64,000 nt of DNA from Streptomyces sp. PsTaAH-137 (GTDB taxonomy: Bacteria > Actinomycetota > Actinomycetes > Streptomycetales > Streptomycetaceae), in the NCBI RefSeq assembly GCF_003259365.1, contig NZ_QLLY01000009.1:1-64000 (forward strand). The letters run 5' to 3'. This document shows, in pieces, positions 40,860 through 49,020 of the stretch. The notes under the pieces are model-generated. The model worked only from the letters and a program-made list of their open reading frames with translations. It was not told the DNA's origin and searched no databases. Each line of letters opens with the position of its first letter. The stretch's first letter is position 1. A program made the translations under genes and the position numbers.

Positions 40860-41804
40860 ATGAGCCGCTCGCACCTCGCCCGCCTCGCCGCCTCCGCCGT
40901 CGGGGCCCTGCTCGCCGCCGCCGTCCTGACCCCGGGCCCGGCCGTCGCACAGCCGCACCGGGCCGCCGGATCGGCCGGCTGCGGTACGCCCACCGACCTC
41001 ACCCCGGGCGCGTCCACCGCACGGTCCCTCACCGTCGACGGTGAACGGCGCGACTACCTGGTGCACCTGCCCGCCTCCTACGACCCGGACCGGCCCACCC
41101 CGCTCGTCCTGTCCTTCCACGGACACGGCCGCACCTCCGACTACCAGGAGCGGCTCACCGGCATGAACGCGCTGGACGCCGTCGTCGTCTACCCGCAGGG
41201 CGTCATCGGCACCGACGGCAGGAGCGCCTGGGAAGGCGCCCCGTACTCGGCGGACGTCGACGACATCGCGTTCACGAACGCGCTGATCGACGCCTCCGAG
41301 AAGGAGCTGTGCGTGAACCCGCGCCGCGTCTTCGCCTCCGGCAAGTCCAACGGCGGCGGCTTCGCGGCCGTCGTCGCCTGCCGCCTCGCCGACCGGATCG
41401 CCGCGACCGCCGTCGTCTCCGGCGCCTTCTACCCGCAGAGCGGCGCCTGCGACCCGCGGCGGCCCGTCCCCGTCCTCGACTTCCACGGGCAGGCCGACAC
41501 GACGATCCCGTACGACGGCAACCCGGAGAAGGGCCTGCCCGCCCTGCCCGACTGGCTGGCCGGCTGGGCCGAGCGCGACGGGTGCGCGGCGCGTCCGAGC
41601 GAGACGCAGATCAAGGACAACGTCGTACGCCAGCGCTGGCGCTCCTGCGACGACGGCTCCGCGCTGGAGCACTACCGGATCACGGACGGCGGCCACGTCT
41701 GGCCCTCGACGGCCCCCAACGAGGACTCGGCGACCCCGACGACCATCGACGCGACACCCCTCATCTGGAAGTTCCTCACCGAGCACCCGCTGCCGAAGCA
41801 CTGA
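40860..41804 (+). CDS. Secreted esterase, PHB depolymerase/feruloyl esterase (LpqC-like)
   Basis: Exported alpha/beta-hydrolase of 314 aa. A signal peptide (LARLAASAVGALLAAAVLTP ... AVAQP) precedes RDYLVHLPASYDPDRPTPLV and LSFHGHGRTS (oxyanion hole). The nucleophile Ser is in FASGKSNGGGFAAVVACR, Asp is expected near DFHGQADTTIPYDG, and the His is in ITDGGHVWP. Cys pairs suggest disulfides. Such enzymes cleave polyester or hydroxycinnamate esters. The ATG at 40860 follows GAAGGGA. Confidence 0.85.
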   Translation: MSRSHLARLAASAVGALLAAAVLTPGPAVAQPHRAAGSAGCGTPTDLTPGASTARSLTVDGERRDYLVHLPASYDPDRPTPLVLSFHGHGRTSDYQERLTGMNALDAVVVYPQGVIGTDGRSAWEGAPYSADVDDIAFTNALIDASEKELCVNPRRVFASGKSNGGGFAAVVACRLADRIAATAVVSGAFYPQSGACDPRRPVPVLDFHGQADTTIPYDGNPEKGLPALPDWLAGWAERDGCAARPSETQIKDNVVRQRWRSCDDGSALEHYRITDGGHVWPSTAPNEDSATPTTIDATPLIWKFLTEHPLPKH

Positions 41805-41817
41805 GACGCCGGCCGCC

Positions 41818-43128
41818 CTACGCCTCGCGCCGCAGGTCCACGATCCGCCTGATCTTCCCCACCGACCGCTCCAGGGACTCGGGCTCGACGATCTCGACGC
41901 CGACCGACACCCCGACCCCGTCCTTCATCCCCGCCGCGATCGAGCGGGCCGCCTCGGCCCGCTCGTCCGGCGTGGCGTCCGGCCGGGCCTCCGCCCGCAC
42001 CGTCAGCGCGTCCATCCGGCCCTCGCGGGTCAGCCGCAACTGGAAGTGCGGCGCCACCCCGGGCGTGCGCAGCACGATCTCCTCGACCTGCGTGGGGAAC
42101 AGGTTCACCCCGCGCAGGATCACCATGTCGTCGCTGCGCCCGGTGATCTTCTCCATCCGCCGGAACCCGGGCCGGGCCGTCCCCGGCAGCAGCCGGGTCA
42201 GGTCCCGGGTGCGATAGCGGATCACCGGCATGGCCTGCTTGGTGAGCGAGGTGAAGACCAGCTCCCCGAGCTCCCCGTCCGGCAGCACCTCACCCGTGAG
42301 GGGATCGACGACCTCGGGATAGAAGTGGTCCTCCCAGATGTGCAGGCCGTCCTTCGTCTCCACGCACTCCTGCGCGACACCGGGCCCGACGACCTCCGAC
42401 AGGCCGTAGATGTCGACCGCGTCGATCGCGCACCGCTCCTCGATCTCCCGCCGCATCTCCTCGGTCCACGGCTCGGCGCCGAAGATGCCGACCTTCAGGG
42501 ACGTCGTACGAGGGTCCACGCCCTGCCGCTCGAACTCGTCGAGCAGCGTCAGCATGTACGACGGCGTCACCATGATGATCTCGGGCCGCAGGTCCTGGAT
42601 CAGCCGCACCTGGCGCGCGGTCATCCCGCCGGACGCCGGGATCACGGTGCAGCCGAGCCGCTCAGCGCCGTAGTGCGCGCCGAGCCCGCCGGTGAACAGG
42701 CCGTACCCGTACGCCACGTGCACCTTGTGGCCCGGCCGGCCGCCCGCCGCGCGGATCGCCCGCGCCACCATGTCCGCCCACATCGACAGATCGGCCTCGG
42801 TGTACCCGACGACCGTGGGCGTCCCCGTCGTCCCGCTCGACGCGTGCAGCCGCCGCAGGTCCGCCTGGTCGACGGCGAACATCCCGAACGGGTAGTTGTC
42901 CCGCAGATCGGCCTTGGTCGTCAGCGGGAACCGGGCCAGATCGGCGAGCGAGCCGCAGTCCTCGGGGCGCACCCCCGCCTTGTCGAACGCCTCCCGGTAG
43001 AACGGCACCCGCTCGTACACCCGGGCGAGCGTCGCGCGCAGTCGCTCCAGCTGAAGTTCCCGCAACCCCGCCACGCCCAGACGCTCGCCCGCGTCCCACC
43101 AGTCCGTCATGGATGCCTCTGTCGCCAT
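41818..43128 (-). CDS. paaK: Phenylacetate-CoA ligase
   Basis: Aryl-CoA ligase of 436 aa with the PaaK features: LERLRATLARVYERVPFYRE at the N-terminus, LHASSGTTGTPTVVGYT (phosphate loop), GAEPWTEEMRREIE, YGLSEVVGPGVAQEC, and ITGRSDDMVILRGVNLFPTQVEE near the end. It makes phenylacetyl-CoA from phenylacetate, ATP and CoA, the entry step of aerobic phenylacetate catabolism. No paaABCDE genes are adjacent, so a different aromatic acid is possible. I use the ATG at 43128 (MATEASMTDWW); ATGs at 43110 and a GTG at 43137 are alternatives. A palindromic operator-like site lies just upstream. Confidence 0.9.
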   Translation of the reverse strand: MATEASMTDWWDAGERLGVAGLRELQLERLRATLARVYERVPFYREAFDKAGVRPEDCGSLADLARFPLTTKADLRDNYPFGMFAVDQADLRRLHASSGTTGTPTVVGYTEADLSMWADMVARAIRAAGGRPGHKVHVAYGYGLFTGGLGAHYGAERLGCTVIPASGGMTARQVRLIQDLRPEIIMVTPSYMLTLLDEFERQGVDPRTTSLKVGIFGAEPWTEEMRREIEERCAIDAVDIYGLSEVVGPGVAQECVETKDGLHIWEDHFYPEVVDPLTGEVLPDGELGELVFTSLTKQAMPVIRYRTRDLTRLLPGTARPGFRRMEKITGRSDDMVILRGVNLFPTQVEEIVLRTPGVAPHFQLRLTREGRMDALTVRAEARPDATPDERAEAARSIAAGMKDGVGVSVGVEIVEPESLERSVGKIRRIVDLRREA

Positions 43129-43150
43129 CGACCGCACTCCCGAACTCCCG

Positions 43151-43176
43151 ACCGATCATTCGGTTGACCTGTTGGT
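43151..43176. promoter_or_regulatory. Operator-like palindromes upstream of the PaaK-like gene
   Basis: ACCGA-TCAT-TCGGT (43151-43164) is a perfect inverted repeat, followed by GACC-TGTT-GGTC. This is the appearance of a TetR-family (PaaR-type) binding site; no such regulator gene is adjacent. Confidence 0.5.
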
Positions 43177-43248
43177 CGTCAGTAATTCAAGGTCGGGGCC
43201 CTGACGTCAAGGGATGCGACGCGGGCGATCCGGTCGAGACGGGTTCCG

Positions 43249-44037
43249 TCAGCGGCCCGTCTCCGCCGGCAGCAGGTACGGCGTGGTCGTCCCCAGCGCC
43301 TCGAAGCCGAGCCGCTCCAGGATCGGGCGGCTGTACTCGGTCGCGTCGACCTGCATGTACGGGTATCCGCGCTCGACCGCGATCCGCACCCGGTAGGCGA
43401 CCAGGGCGCGGTAGATCCCGCGCCCGCGCCACTCGGGCACCGTGCCGCCGCCCCACAGGCCCGCGAAGTCCGTGCCCGGGTTCAGTTCGAGGCGGGCGGC
43501 GCTGACCGGCTCGTCGCCGTACAGGGCGAGCACGGCGGGCACCGTGTCGGGGTCGTTCGCGAGCTGCTGGCGGATCTGGTGGGCGATGTGCGACGACTCG
43601 TTGTCGAAGGCCCGTGCGTGCACGGCCTCGACGAGCGCGATGTGCGCCTCCTCGGTGACCGGCATGAGCCGGATCCCCTCCGGGAGCGGGCTGTCCAGCG
43701 GCAGCACGGCGGTCTCGGCGACGAGCAGTGTCTCCGGCTCCTCCGCGACGAACCCGGCGGCGACCAGCCGCGCGGGCAGATCGGCGGGCCGGTCGTGCGA
43801 GTACGTCTTCCACTCGGCCTCGCCGCCCAGCTCCCGGAAGAGCCGCACCTGCTCGGCGATGGCGGCGTCCGCGGTGTCCTCGTCGAGGTCCGACCACAGC
43901 ACCCCGTGCCAGCCGCCCGGCGGACTGAGATGCCGTACGACGCCGCCGACCCGCTCGACCCGCGCCGCCGGTTCGTCGGGCCGGGCCCCGAGCCGAATCT
44001 GCCGGTCGAACAGGGCCAGTACTTTTTCACGATCCAT
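43249..44037 (-). CDS. GNAT-family N-acetyltransferase
   Basis: Protein of 262 aa with a ~115-residue N-terminal domain of unknown role (GGVVRHLSPPGGWHGVLWSD) and a C-terminal GNAT domain. The acetyl-CoA pyrophosphate loop is VPEWRGRGIYRALVAYRV (Q/RxxGxG/A type), followed by YPYMQVDATEYSRPILERLGF. The substrate is unknown; the YSRPILERLGF end suggests a small-molecule or self-protein target. The start ATG at 44037 is clear. It stands alone between two catabolic CoA ligases. Confidence 0.85.
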   Translation of the reverse strand: MDREKVLALFDRQIRLGARPDEPAARVERVGGVVRHLSPPGGWHGVLWSDLDEDTADAAIAEQVRLFRELGGEAEWKTYSHDRPADLPARLVAAGFVAEEPETLLVAETAVLPLDSPLPEGIRLMPVTEEAHIALVEAVHARAFDNESSHIAHQIRQQLANDPDTVPAVLALYGDEPVSAARLELNPGTDFAGLWGGGTVPEWRGRGIYRALVAYRVRIAVERGYPYMQVDATEYSRPILERLGFEALGTTTPYLLPAETGR

Positions 44038-44143
44038 CCGGTCACTCCAGCACCGGTGCCATGCGGCGGCAACCGGATTACGGTGCGGCCGTGACGATGC
44101 GCCCGGCGCACCCCCGGGACGACGGGGTCCTACCGGCCGATCG

Positions 44144-45787
44144 TCACGGCGCGTCGCTGACCGGCGGGGACGCGGCCGACTCCGCCGCCACGCTCCGCGC
44201 CCACCGGTAGTCCGCCTTGCCGCTGGGGGAGCGCTGGATGCTGTCCGTCACCACCAGCTGGCGGGGGATCTTGTAGCCGGCGAGATGGGTACGGCAGTGC
44301 GTCTGGACCGCCCCCAGATCCAACGTGGGTGCCCCGTCACGGAGTTGGACGACCGCCGCGACATGGTTGCCCCACTTCGGGTCCGGGACACCGGCGACCA
44401 GTGCGTCGTAGATGTCCGGGTGGGACTTGAGCGCCTGCTCGACCTCCTCCGGGTAGACCTTCTCGCCGCCCGTGTTGATGCACTGCGAGCCGCGGCCGAG
44501 GACCGTCACGATGCCCTCGTCGTCGACCGTCGCCATGTCGCCGAGCAGCACCCACCGCTCGTCTCCGGTCCGGAAGAAGGTCTCGGCCGTCTTCTTCGGG
44601 TCGTTGTAGTAGCCGAGCGGGACGTGCCCGCGCTGGGCGAGCCGGCCGATCTCGCCGACCTCCACCGGCGCGTACGTCGCCGGATCCACCACCTGCGTAC
44701 GGGCGTTGACCCGCAGCCGGAAGCCCTGGCCCGCGCCCGAACCGTCGGTCGCCGTGCCGTTGAAACCCGACTCGGACGAGCCGAAGTTGTTGAGCAGCAT
44801 CGCGTTCGGCACCAGCGCCTGGAACTGCGCGCGCACCGTGTCCGACATGATCGCGCCGGACGAGGAGACGCTGAACAGCGCCGAGCAGTCCGTGCCCTTG
44901 AGCGGGCCGCCGAGCGCGTCGATGAGCGGGCGCAGCATCGCGTCGCCCACCAGGGACACGCTCGTCACCCGCTCCTTCTCGATCGTGCGCAGCACCTCCT
45001 CCGGCACGAACTTGCGGTGGATGACGACGCGCTGGCCGAAGTTGAACCCGATGAACGCCGTCAGTGTCGAGGTGCCGTGCATCAGCGGGGGAGTGGGGAA
45101 GAACGTGATGCCGTCACCGCCCGCCGCCACCCGCTCGGCCAGCTCCTCGGGACGGGTCACCGCCTCGCCGGTCGGTGCTCCACCGCCCAACCCGGCGAAG
45201 AACAGGTCTTCCTGACGCCACATCACGCCCTTGGGCATACCCGTCGTGCCGCCGGTGTAGATGATGAACTGGTCGTCCGCCGACCGCGCCGCGAACCCGC
45301 GCTCCGGCGACGCCGATGCCTCCGCCTCCGTGAAATCGACGGCCTTGAGCGGGGGCGCGCCGGGCGGCGGGGTGCCCACCCGCACCAGATGCCGCAGCTT
45401 CTCCGTGCGGGGCTGGGCGGCCGCGACCCGCTCGGTGAACTCCGCGTCGAAGACCAGCGCCGCGAGGTCCGCGTCGCGGTAGAGGTAGACCAGCTCCTCT
45501 TCTACGTAGCGGTAGTTGACGTTGACCGGGACGACCCGCGCCTTGAGGCAGCCGAGGGCCGTCTGCAGATACTCGACGCCGTTGTAGAGGTGAAGGCCCA
45601 GGTGCTCGCCCGGCCGGATGCCGCTGTCGATGAGGTGGTGGGCGATCCGGTTGGCCGCCGTGTCCAATTCCGCGTACGTGAGCCTGCGTTCCGCCCCCGT
45701 ACCGGGATGGTCGACGTAGACGAGCGCCTCGCGGTCCGGGACCACGTCGACGACTGACTCGAACAGGTCGGCAAGGTTGTACTCCAC
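44144..45787 (-). CDS. Acyl-CoA synthetase, FadD19-like
   Basis: ANL ligase of 547 aa with VNVNYRYVEEELVYLYRDAD, IIYTGGTTGMPKGVMWRQED (phosphate loop) and GRGSQCINTGGEKVYPEEVE. IPRQLVVTDSIQRSPSGKADYRW holds the catalytic Lys. The overall pattern is that of mycobacterial FadD19, which activates the C26 sterol side-chain acid. The divergent EchA19-like partner reproduces the Rv3515c-Rv3516 arrangement. The GTG at 45787 is chosen because AGGAGG lies four bases upstream; an ATG at 45811 would precede it. Confidence 0.9.
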   Translation of the reverse strand: MEYNLADLFESVVDVVPDREALVYVDHPGTGAERRLTYAELDTAANRIAHHLIDSGIRPGEHLGLHLYNGVEYLQTALGCLKARVVPVNVNYRYVEEELVYLYRDADLAALVFDAEFTERVAAAQPRTEKLRHLVRVGTPPPGAPPLKAVDFTEAEASASPERGFAARSADDQFIIYTGGTTGMPKGVMWRQEDLFFAGLGGGAPTGEAVTRPEELAERVAAGGDGITFFPTPPLMHGTSTLTAFIGFNFGQRVVIHRKFVPEEVLRTIEKERVTSVSLVGDAMLRPLIDALGGPLKGTDCSALFSVSSSGAIMSDTVRAQFQALVPNAMLLNNFGSSESGFNGTATDGSGAGQGFRLRVNARTQVVDPATYAPVEVGEIGRLAQRGHVPLGYYNDPKKTAETFFRTGDERWVLLGDMATVDDEGIVTVLGRGSQCINTGGEKVYPEEVEQALKSHPDIYDALVAGVPDPKWGNHVAAVVQLRDGAPTLDLGAVQTHCRTHLAGYKIPRQLVVTDSIQRSPSGKADYRWARSVAAESAASPPVSDAP

Positions 45788-45872
45788 CGCTCCTCCTGAC
45801 CCAGGCCGCATCTCGTGTGGCCGTCATCAGAGCATCCCGGGATGTAAGGGGGAAGGGTCCCCGCACAAGAAA

Positions 45873-45889
45873 TCTGACTGTCTGTCAGA
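45873..45889. promoter_or_regulatory. Operator-like palindrome TCTGAC-TGTCT-GTCAGA (site 2)
   Basis: A perfect 6+6 inverted repeat between the divergent FadD19-like and EchA19-like genes, followed by AAACTCTT. It shares spacing and flanks with the site at 33748-33764, so one regulator probably controls both operons. Confidence 0.7.
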
Positions 45890-45961
45890 AAACTCTTGAA
45901 CTGGTCGGTCCCCTCCTGCAACCTGTTCCAGGTCCGAGCTCCGGCCGACTGGAGGACACCC

Positions 45962-46762
45962 ATGGGTGGGACCGAACATCTCGACGTGCGGCGCGAAGGC
46001 GCGACGCTCGTCCTCACGCTCAACCGGCCCGAGGCCAAGAACGCGCTCTCCCTGCCGATGCTCGTCGGCCTCTACGACGGATGGCTGGAGGCCGACGCCG
46101 ACGACACCGTCCGCTCGGTCGTGCTCACCGGCGCGGGCGGCTCGTTCTGCGCCGGCATGGACCTCAAGGCCCTGGCCGGCAAGGGCATGGCGGGCGAGCA
46201 GTACCGCGACCGGCTCAAGGCCGACCCCGATCTGCACTGGAAGGCGATGCTGCGCCATCACCGCCCGCGCAAACCGGTGATCGCCGCCGTGGAGGGCTAC
46301 TGCGTTGCGGGTGGCACCGAGATCCTTCAGGGCACGGACATCAGGGTCGCCGGCGCGTCCGCGACGTTCGGGCTCTTCGAGGTCAAGCGGGGCCTGTTCC
46401 CGATCGGCGGCTCGACGGTCCGCCTGCCGCGCCAGGTGCCCCGCACCCACGCCCTGGAGATGCTGCTCACCGGGCGCGCGTATCCGGCGGCCGAGGCCGC
46501 CGCGATCGGGCTCGTCGGGCGGGTCGTGCCCGACGGCACCGCGCTCGATGCCGCGCTCGGGATCGCCGAGCAGATCAACGCGTGCGGGCCACTGGCCGTG
46601 GAGGCTGTCAAGGCGTCCGTGTACGAGGCCGCCGAGATGTCCGAGTCGGACGGTCTCGCCGCCGAGCTGAAGCGGGGTTGGCCGATCTTCGACACCGCCG
46701 ACGCGAAGGAGGGTGCCCGCGCCTTCGCCGAGAAGCGCGCGCCGCAGTTCCGCCGGGAGTAG
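45962..46762 (+). CDS. Enoyl-CoA hydratase, EchA19-like
   Basis: Crotonase-fold enzyme of 266 aa. It begins DVRREGATLVLTLNRPEAKNAL and has the oxyanion-hole loop GSFCAGMDLKALAGKG, then AAVEGYCVAGGTEILQGTDI, RVAGASATFGLFE and the ending DAKEGARAFAEKRAPQFRRE. The GGTEILQGTDIRVAG and final motif match, from memory, the mycobacterial sterol side-chain hydratase EchA19. It should hydrate 2,3-enoyl-CoA formed after acyl-CoA dehydrogenase action. The ATG has GGAGG six bases upstream. Confidence 0.9.
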   Translation: MGGTEHLDVRREGATLVLTLNRPEAKNALSLPMLVGLYDGWLEADADDTVRSVVLTGAGGSFCAGMDLKALAGKGMAGEQYRDRLKADPDLHWKAMLRHHRPRKPVIAAVEGYCVAGGTEILQGTDIRVAGASATFGLFEVKRGLFPIGGSTVRLPRQVPRTHALEMLLTGRAYPAAEAAAIGLVGRVVPDGTALDAALGIAEQINACGPLAVEAVKASVYEAAEMSESDGLAAELKRGWPIFDTADAKEGARAFAEKRAPQFRRE

Positions 46763-46790
46763 TGCTCCGTCCGCGGCCCGGTGGGGCTTC

Positions 46791-46901
46791 TCGCGCAGTT
46801 CCCCGCGCCCCTGAGACGCGCACTTCGTGCGCCATCTCATCAGAGCCCCCGGGACGTGAGACGCGCGAAGCGCAGCCTCAGGGGCGCGGGGAACTGCGCG
46901 A
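46791..46901. repeat. 25-bp perfect inverted repeat built from two dispersed repeat copies
   Basis: Arms at 46791-46815 and 46877-46901 are exact reverse complements and each contains the core CAGGGGCGCGGGGAACTGCG. The 61-base loop has further short complementary pieces (GACGCGC...). It could fold into a cruciform or terminate the EchA19-like transcript. Confidence 0.85.
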
Positions 46902-46940
46902 CCAGCCACGACGCAACCCGCACCCGGCGACGAAACAGCA

Positions 46941-46957
46941 CCCCCCCCCAAAAAAAA
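46941..46957. repeat. Homopolymer tract of about nine C followed by eight A
   Basis: A run of C then A lies 27-43 bases before the OB-fold gene start. Such tracts are rare in this GC-rich, non-repetitive background and are prone to slippage. It sits in the 5' leader, so length change could alter expression. Confidence 0.75.
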
Positions 46958-46983
46958 CCGCCCCGCACCAAAGAGGAGCCCCG

Positions 46984-47949
46984 ATGACAACCGCGTCCCA
47001 ACCGGAGGTTCTCCGCGCACCCTTGGTCGTGGAGTTCCCCTTCACCCGCTCCCTGGGCCCCGTCCAGAGCGCCTTCCTCACCGGCCTGCGCCACCGCACC
47101 GTCCTCGGCGTCCGCACCACCGACGGCAAAACCCTCGTCCCGCCCGTCGAGTACGACCCCGTCACCGCCGACGAACTCCGCGACCTGGTCCAGGTCGGAG
47201 ACACCGGCATCGTCACCACCTGGGCCTGGAACCCCGAACCCCGCCGGGGCCAGCCCCTGGACACCCCGTTCGCCTGGATCCTGGTCACGCTCGACGGCGC
47301 CGACACCGCCCTCCTGCACGCCCTCGACGCCCCGGACCCGGACGCCGTGCACACCGGCATGCGGGTCCGCGTCCGCTGGGCCGGGGAACGCACGGGCGCC
47401 ATCACCGACATCGCCTGCTTCGAACCGTACGACGGACAGGCCGAACAGACCCCGCCCACCCCGCACACCGGCACCTTCGACGAGGACCCGGTCACCGGCA
47501 TCGTCGCCGAGGCACGCCTCGACTACACCTACAGCCCGGGCGGCGCCCAGAGTCGCTACATCAACGCCCTCGCCGACAACCGCACCGTCGGCGAGCGCTG
47601 CCCCTCCTGCCACAAGGTGTACGTCCCGCCCCGCGGCGCCTGCCCCACCTGCGGTGTCGCCACCACCGACCAGGTCGAGGTCGGCCCGGCCGGCACCGTC
47701 ACCACGTACTGCATCGTCAACGTCAAGGCGAAGAACCTCGACATCGAACTGCCCTACGTCTACGCGCACATCGCGCTCGACGGCGCCGACCTCGCCCTGC
47801 ACGGCCGTATCGCGGGCATCCCCTACGACCAGGTCCGCATGGGCCTGCGCGTCGAACCCGTCTGGAGCGAGGGCGGGCGCTACCCGGACCACTACCGGCC
47901 GACCGGCGAACCCGACGCCGACTACGACACGTACAAGGAGCTGATCTAG
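46984..47949 (+). CDS. Tandem DUF35/OB-fold protein, Rv3521-like
   Basis: Protein of 321 aa with two OB-fold halves. The second has the complete DUF35 Zn ribbon, CPSCHKVYVPPRGACPTCG, followed by an OB fold (GTVTTYCIVNVKAK, YVYAHIALDGADLALHGRIAG). The first half (residues ~25-150) repeats the OB pattern without the Zn ribbon. DUF35 proteins form complexes with thiolase-like Ltp enzymes and hydratases. Two Ltp-like genes follow immediately, in the same order as Rv3521-ltp4-ltp3 in M. tuberculosis. The ATG has GAGGAG five bases upstream. Confidence 0.85.
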   Translation: MTTASQPEVLRAPLVVEFPFTRSLGPVQSAFLTGLRHRTVLGVRTTDGKTLVPPVEYDPVTADELRDLVQVGDTGIVTTWAWNPEPRRGQPLDTPFAWILVTLDGADTALLHALDAPDPDAVHTGMRVRVRWAGERTGAITDIACFEPYDGQAEQTPPTPHTGTFDEDPVTGIVAEARLDYTYSPGGAQSRYINALADNRTVGERCPSCHKVYVPPRGACPTCGVATTDQVEVGPAGTVTTYCIVNVKAKNLDIELPYVYAHIALDGADLALHGRIAGIPYDQVRMGLRVEPVWSEGGRYPDHYRPTGEPDADYDTYKELI

Positions 47950-49020
47950 ATGCGGCCGCCGATCCGGGACATCGCCGTCGTCGCCTTCGCCCAGAGCGAC
48001 CATCTGCGCACCACCGACGAGATGTCGGAGGTGGAGATGCTGATGCCCGTCCTGCACGAGGTGCTCGCCGCGACCGGCCTGAAGACGGCCGACATCGGCT
48101 TCACCTGCTCCGGTTCCTCCGACTATCTCGCGGGCCGCGCCTTCTCCTTCACCATGGCGCTCGACGGGGTCGGCGCCTGGCCGCCGATCTCCGAGTCGCA
48201 CGTGGAGATGGACGGCGCGTGGGCGCTGTACGAGGCGTGGACGAAGCTGCTGACCGGGGACGCCGACACCGCGCTCGTGTACTCGTACGGCAAGTCGTCA
48301 CCCGGCAGCGTCCGCGACGTGCTCACCCGCCAGCTCGACCCGTACTACGTCGCCCCGCTGTGGCCGGACGCCGTCGCCCTCGCCGCGCTCCAGGCCCGGT
48401 CCCTCATCGACGCGGGGGAGACCGACGAGGGCGCCCTCGCCGGAGTAGCCGCCCGCAGCCGCACGGCCGCCGCGGACAACCCGCACGCCCAACTGCGCGG
48501 CCCGGACGTCGCGCACGGCGATTACGTCGTCAATCCGCTGCGCACCGGAGACTGCCCGCCGATCGGCGACGGCGCCGCCGCCGTGATCCTCGCCGCCGGG
48601 GACCGGGCCCGCGAACTGTGCGAGCGGCCCGCCTGGATCCGCGGCATCGACCACCGCATCGAGGCCCACAGCCTCGGCGTGCGCGACCTGACCGACTCGC
48701 CCTCCACCCGGCTCGCCGCCGAACGCGCCGGCGCCTTCGAACGGCCCGTCGACACCGCCGAGCTGCACGCCCCGTTCACCTCGCAGGAGGTCGTCCTCAG
48801 GAAGGCCCTGCTGCTCGGGGACGACGTGAACGTCAACCCGTCCGGAGGCGCCCTCGCCGCCAACCCGATGATGGCCGCCGGACTCATCCGCATCGGCGAG
48901 GCCGCCGCCCGCATCCACCGCGGCGAGTCCCGCCGCGCCCTCGGCCACGCCACCTCCGGGCCCTGCCTCCAGCAGAACCTCGTCGCCGTACTCGAAGCCG
49001 CCGAAGGAGAGAACCGATGA
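47950..49020 (+). CDS. Thiolase-fold lipid-transfer protein, Ltp4-like
   Basis: Thiolase-superfamily protein of 356 aa: IRDIAVVAFAQSDHLRTTDE, FTCSGSSDYLAGRAF (the position of the first catalytic Cys in the FTCSGS loop), VNPSGGALAANPMMAAGLIRI, and GHATSGPCLQQNLVAVLE, where the HATSGPC segment replaces the usual final Cys loop. In mycobacteria such proteins catalyse retro-aldol release in sterol side-chain degradation together with DUF35 partners. The start ATG follows the previous stop with no gap, and its end overlaps the next gene (ATGA). Confidence 0.85.
   Translation: MRPPIRDIAVVAFAQSDHLRTTDEMSEVEMLMPVLHEVLAATGLKTADIGFTCSGSSDYLAGRAFSFTMALDGVGAWPPISESHVEMDGAWALYEAWTKLLTGDADTALVYSYGKSSPGSVRDVLTRQLDPYYVAPLWPDAVALAALQARSLIDAGETDEGALAGVAARSRTAAADNPHAQLRGPDVAHGDYVVNPLRTGDCPPIGDGAAAVILAAGDRARELCERPAWIRGIDHRIEAHSLGVRDLTDSPSTRLAAERAGAFERPVDTAELHAPFTSQEVVLRKALLLGDDVNVNPSGGALAANPMMAAGLIRIGEAAARIHRGESRRALGHATSGPCLQQNLVAVLEAAEGENR

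Noticed and set aside
34931..46901. Insertion sequence or CRISPR array at the repeated CAGGGGCGCGGGGAACTGCG element
   Set aside because: The copies are few, short, unevenly placed and partly inverted, with no transposase, spacers or cas genes.
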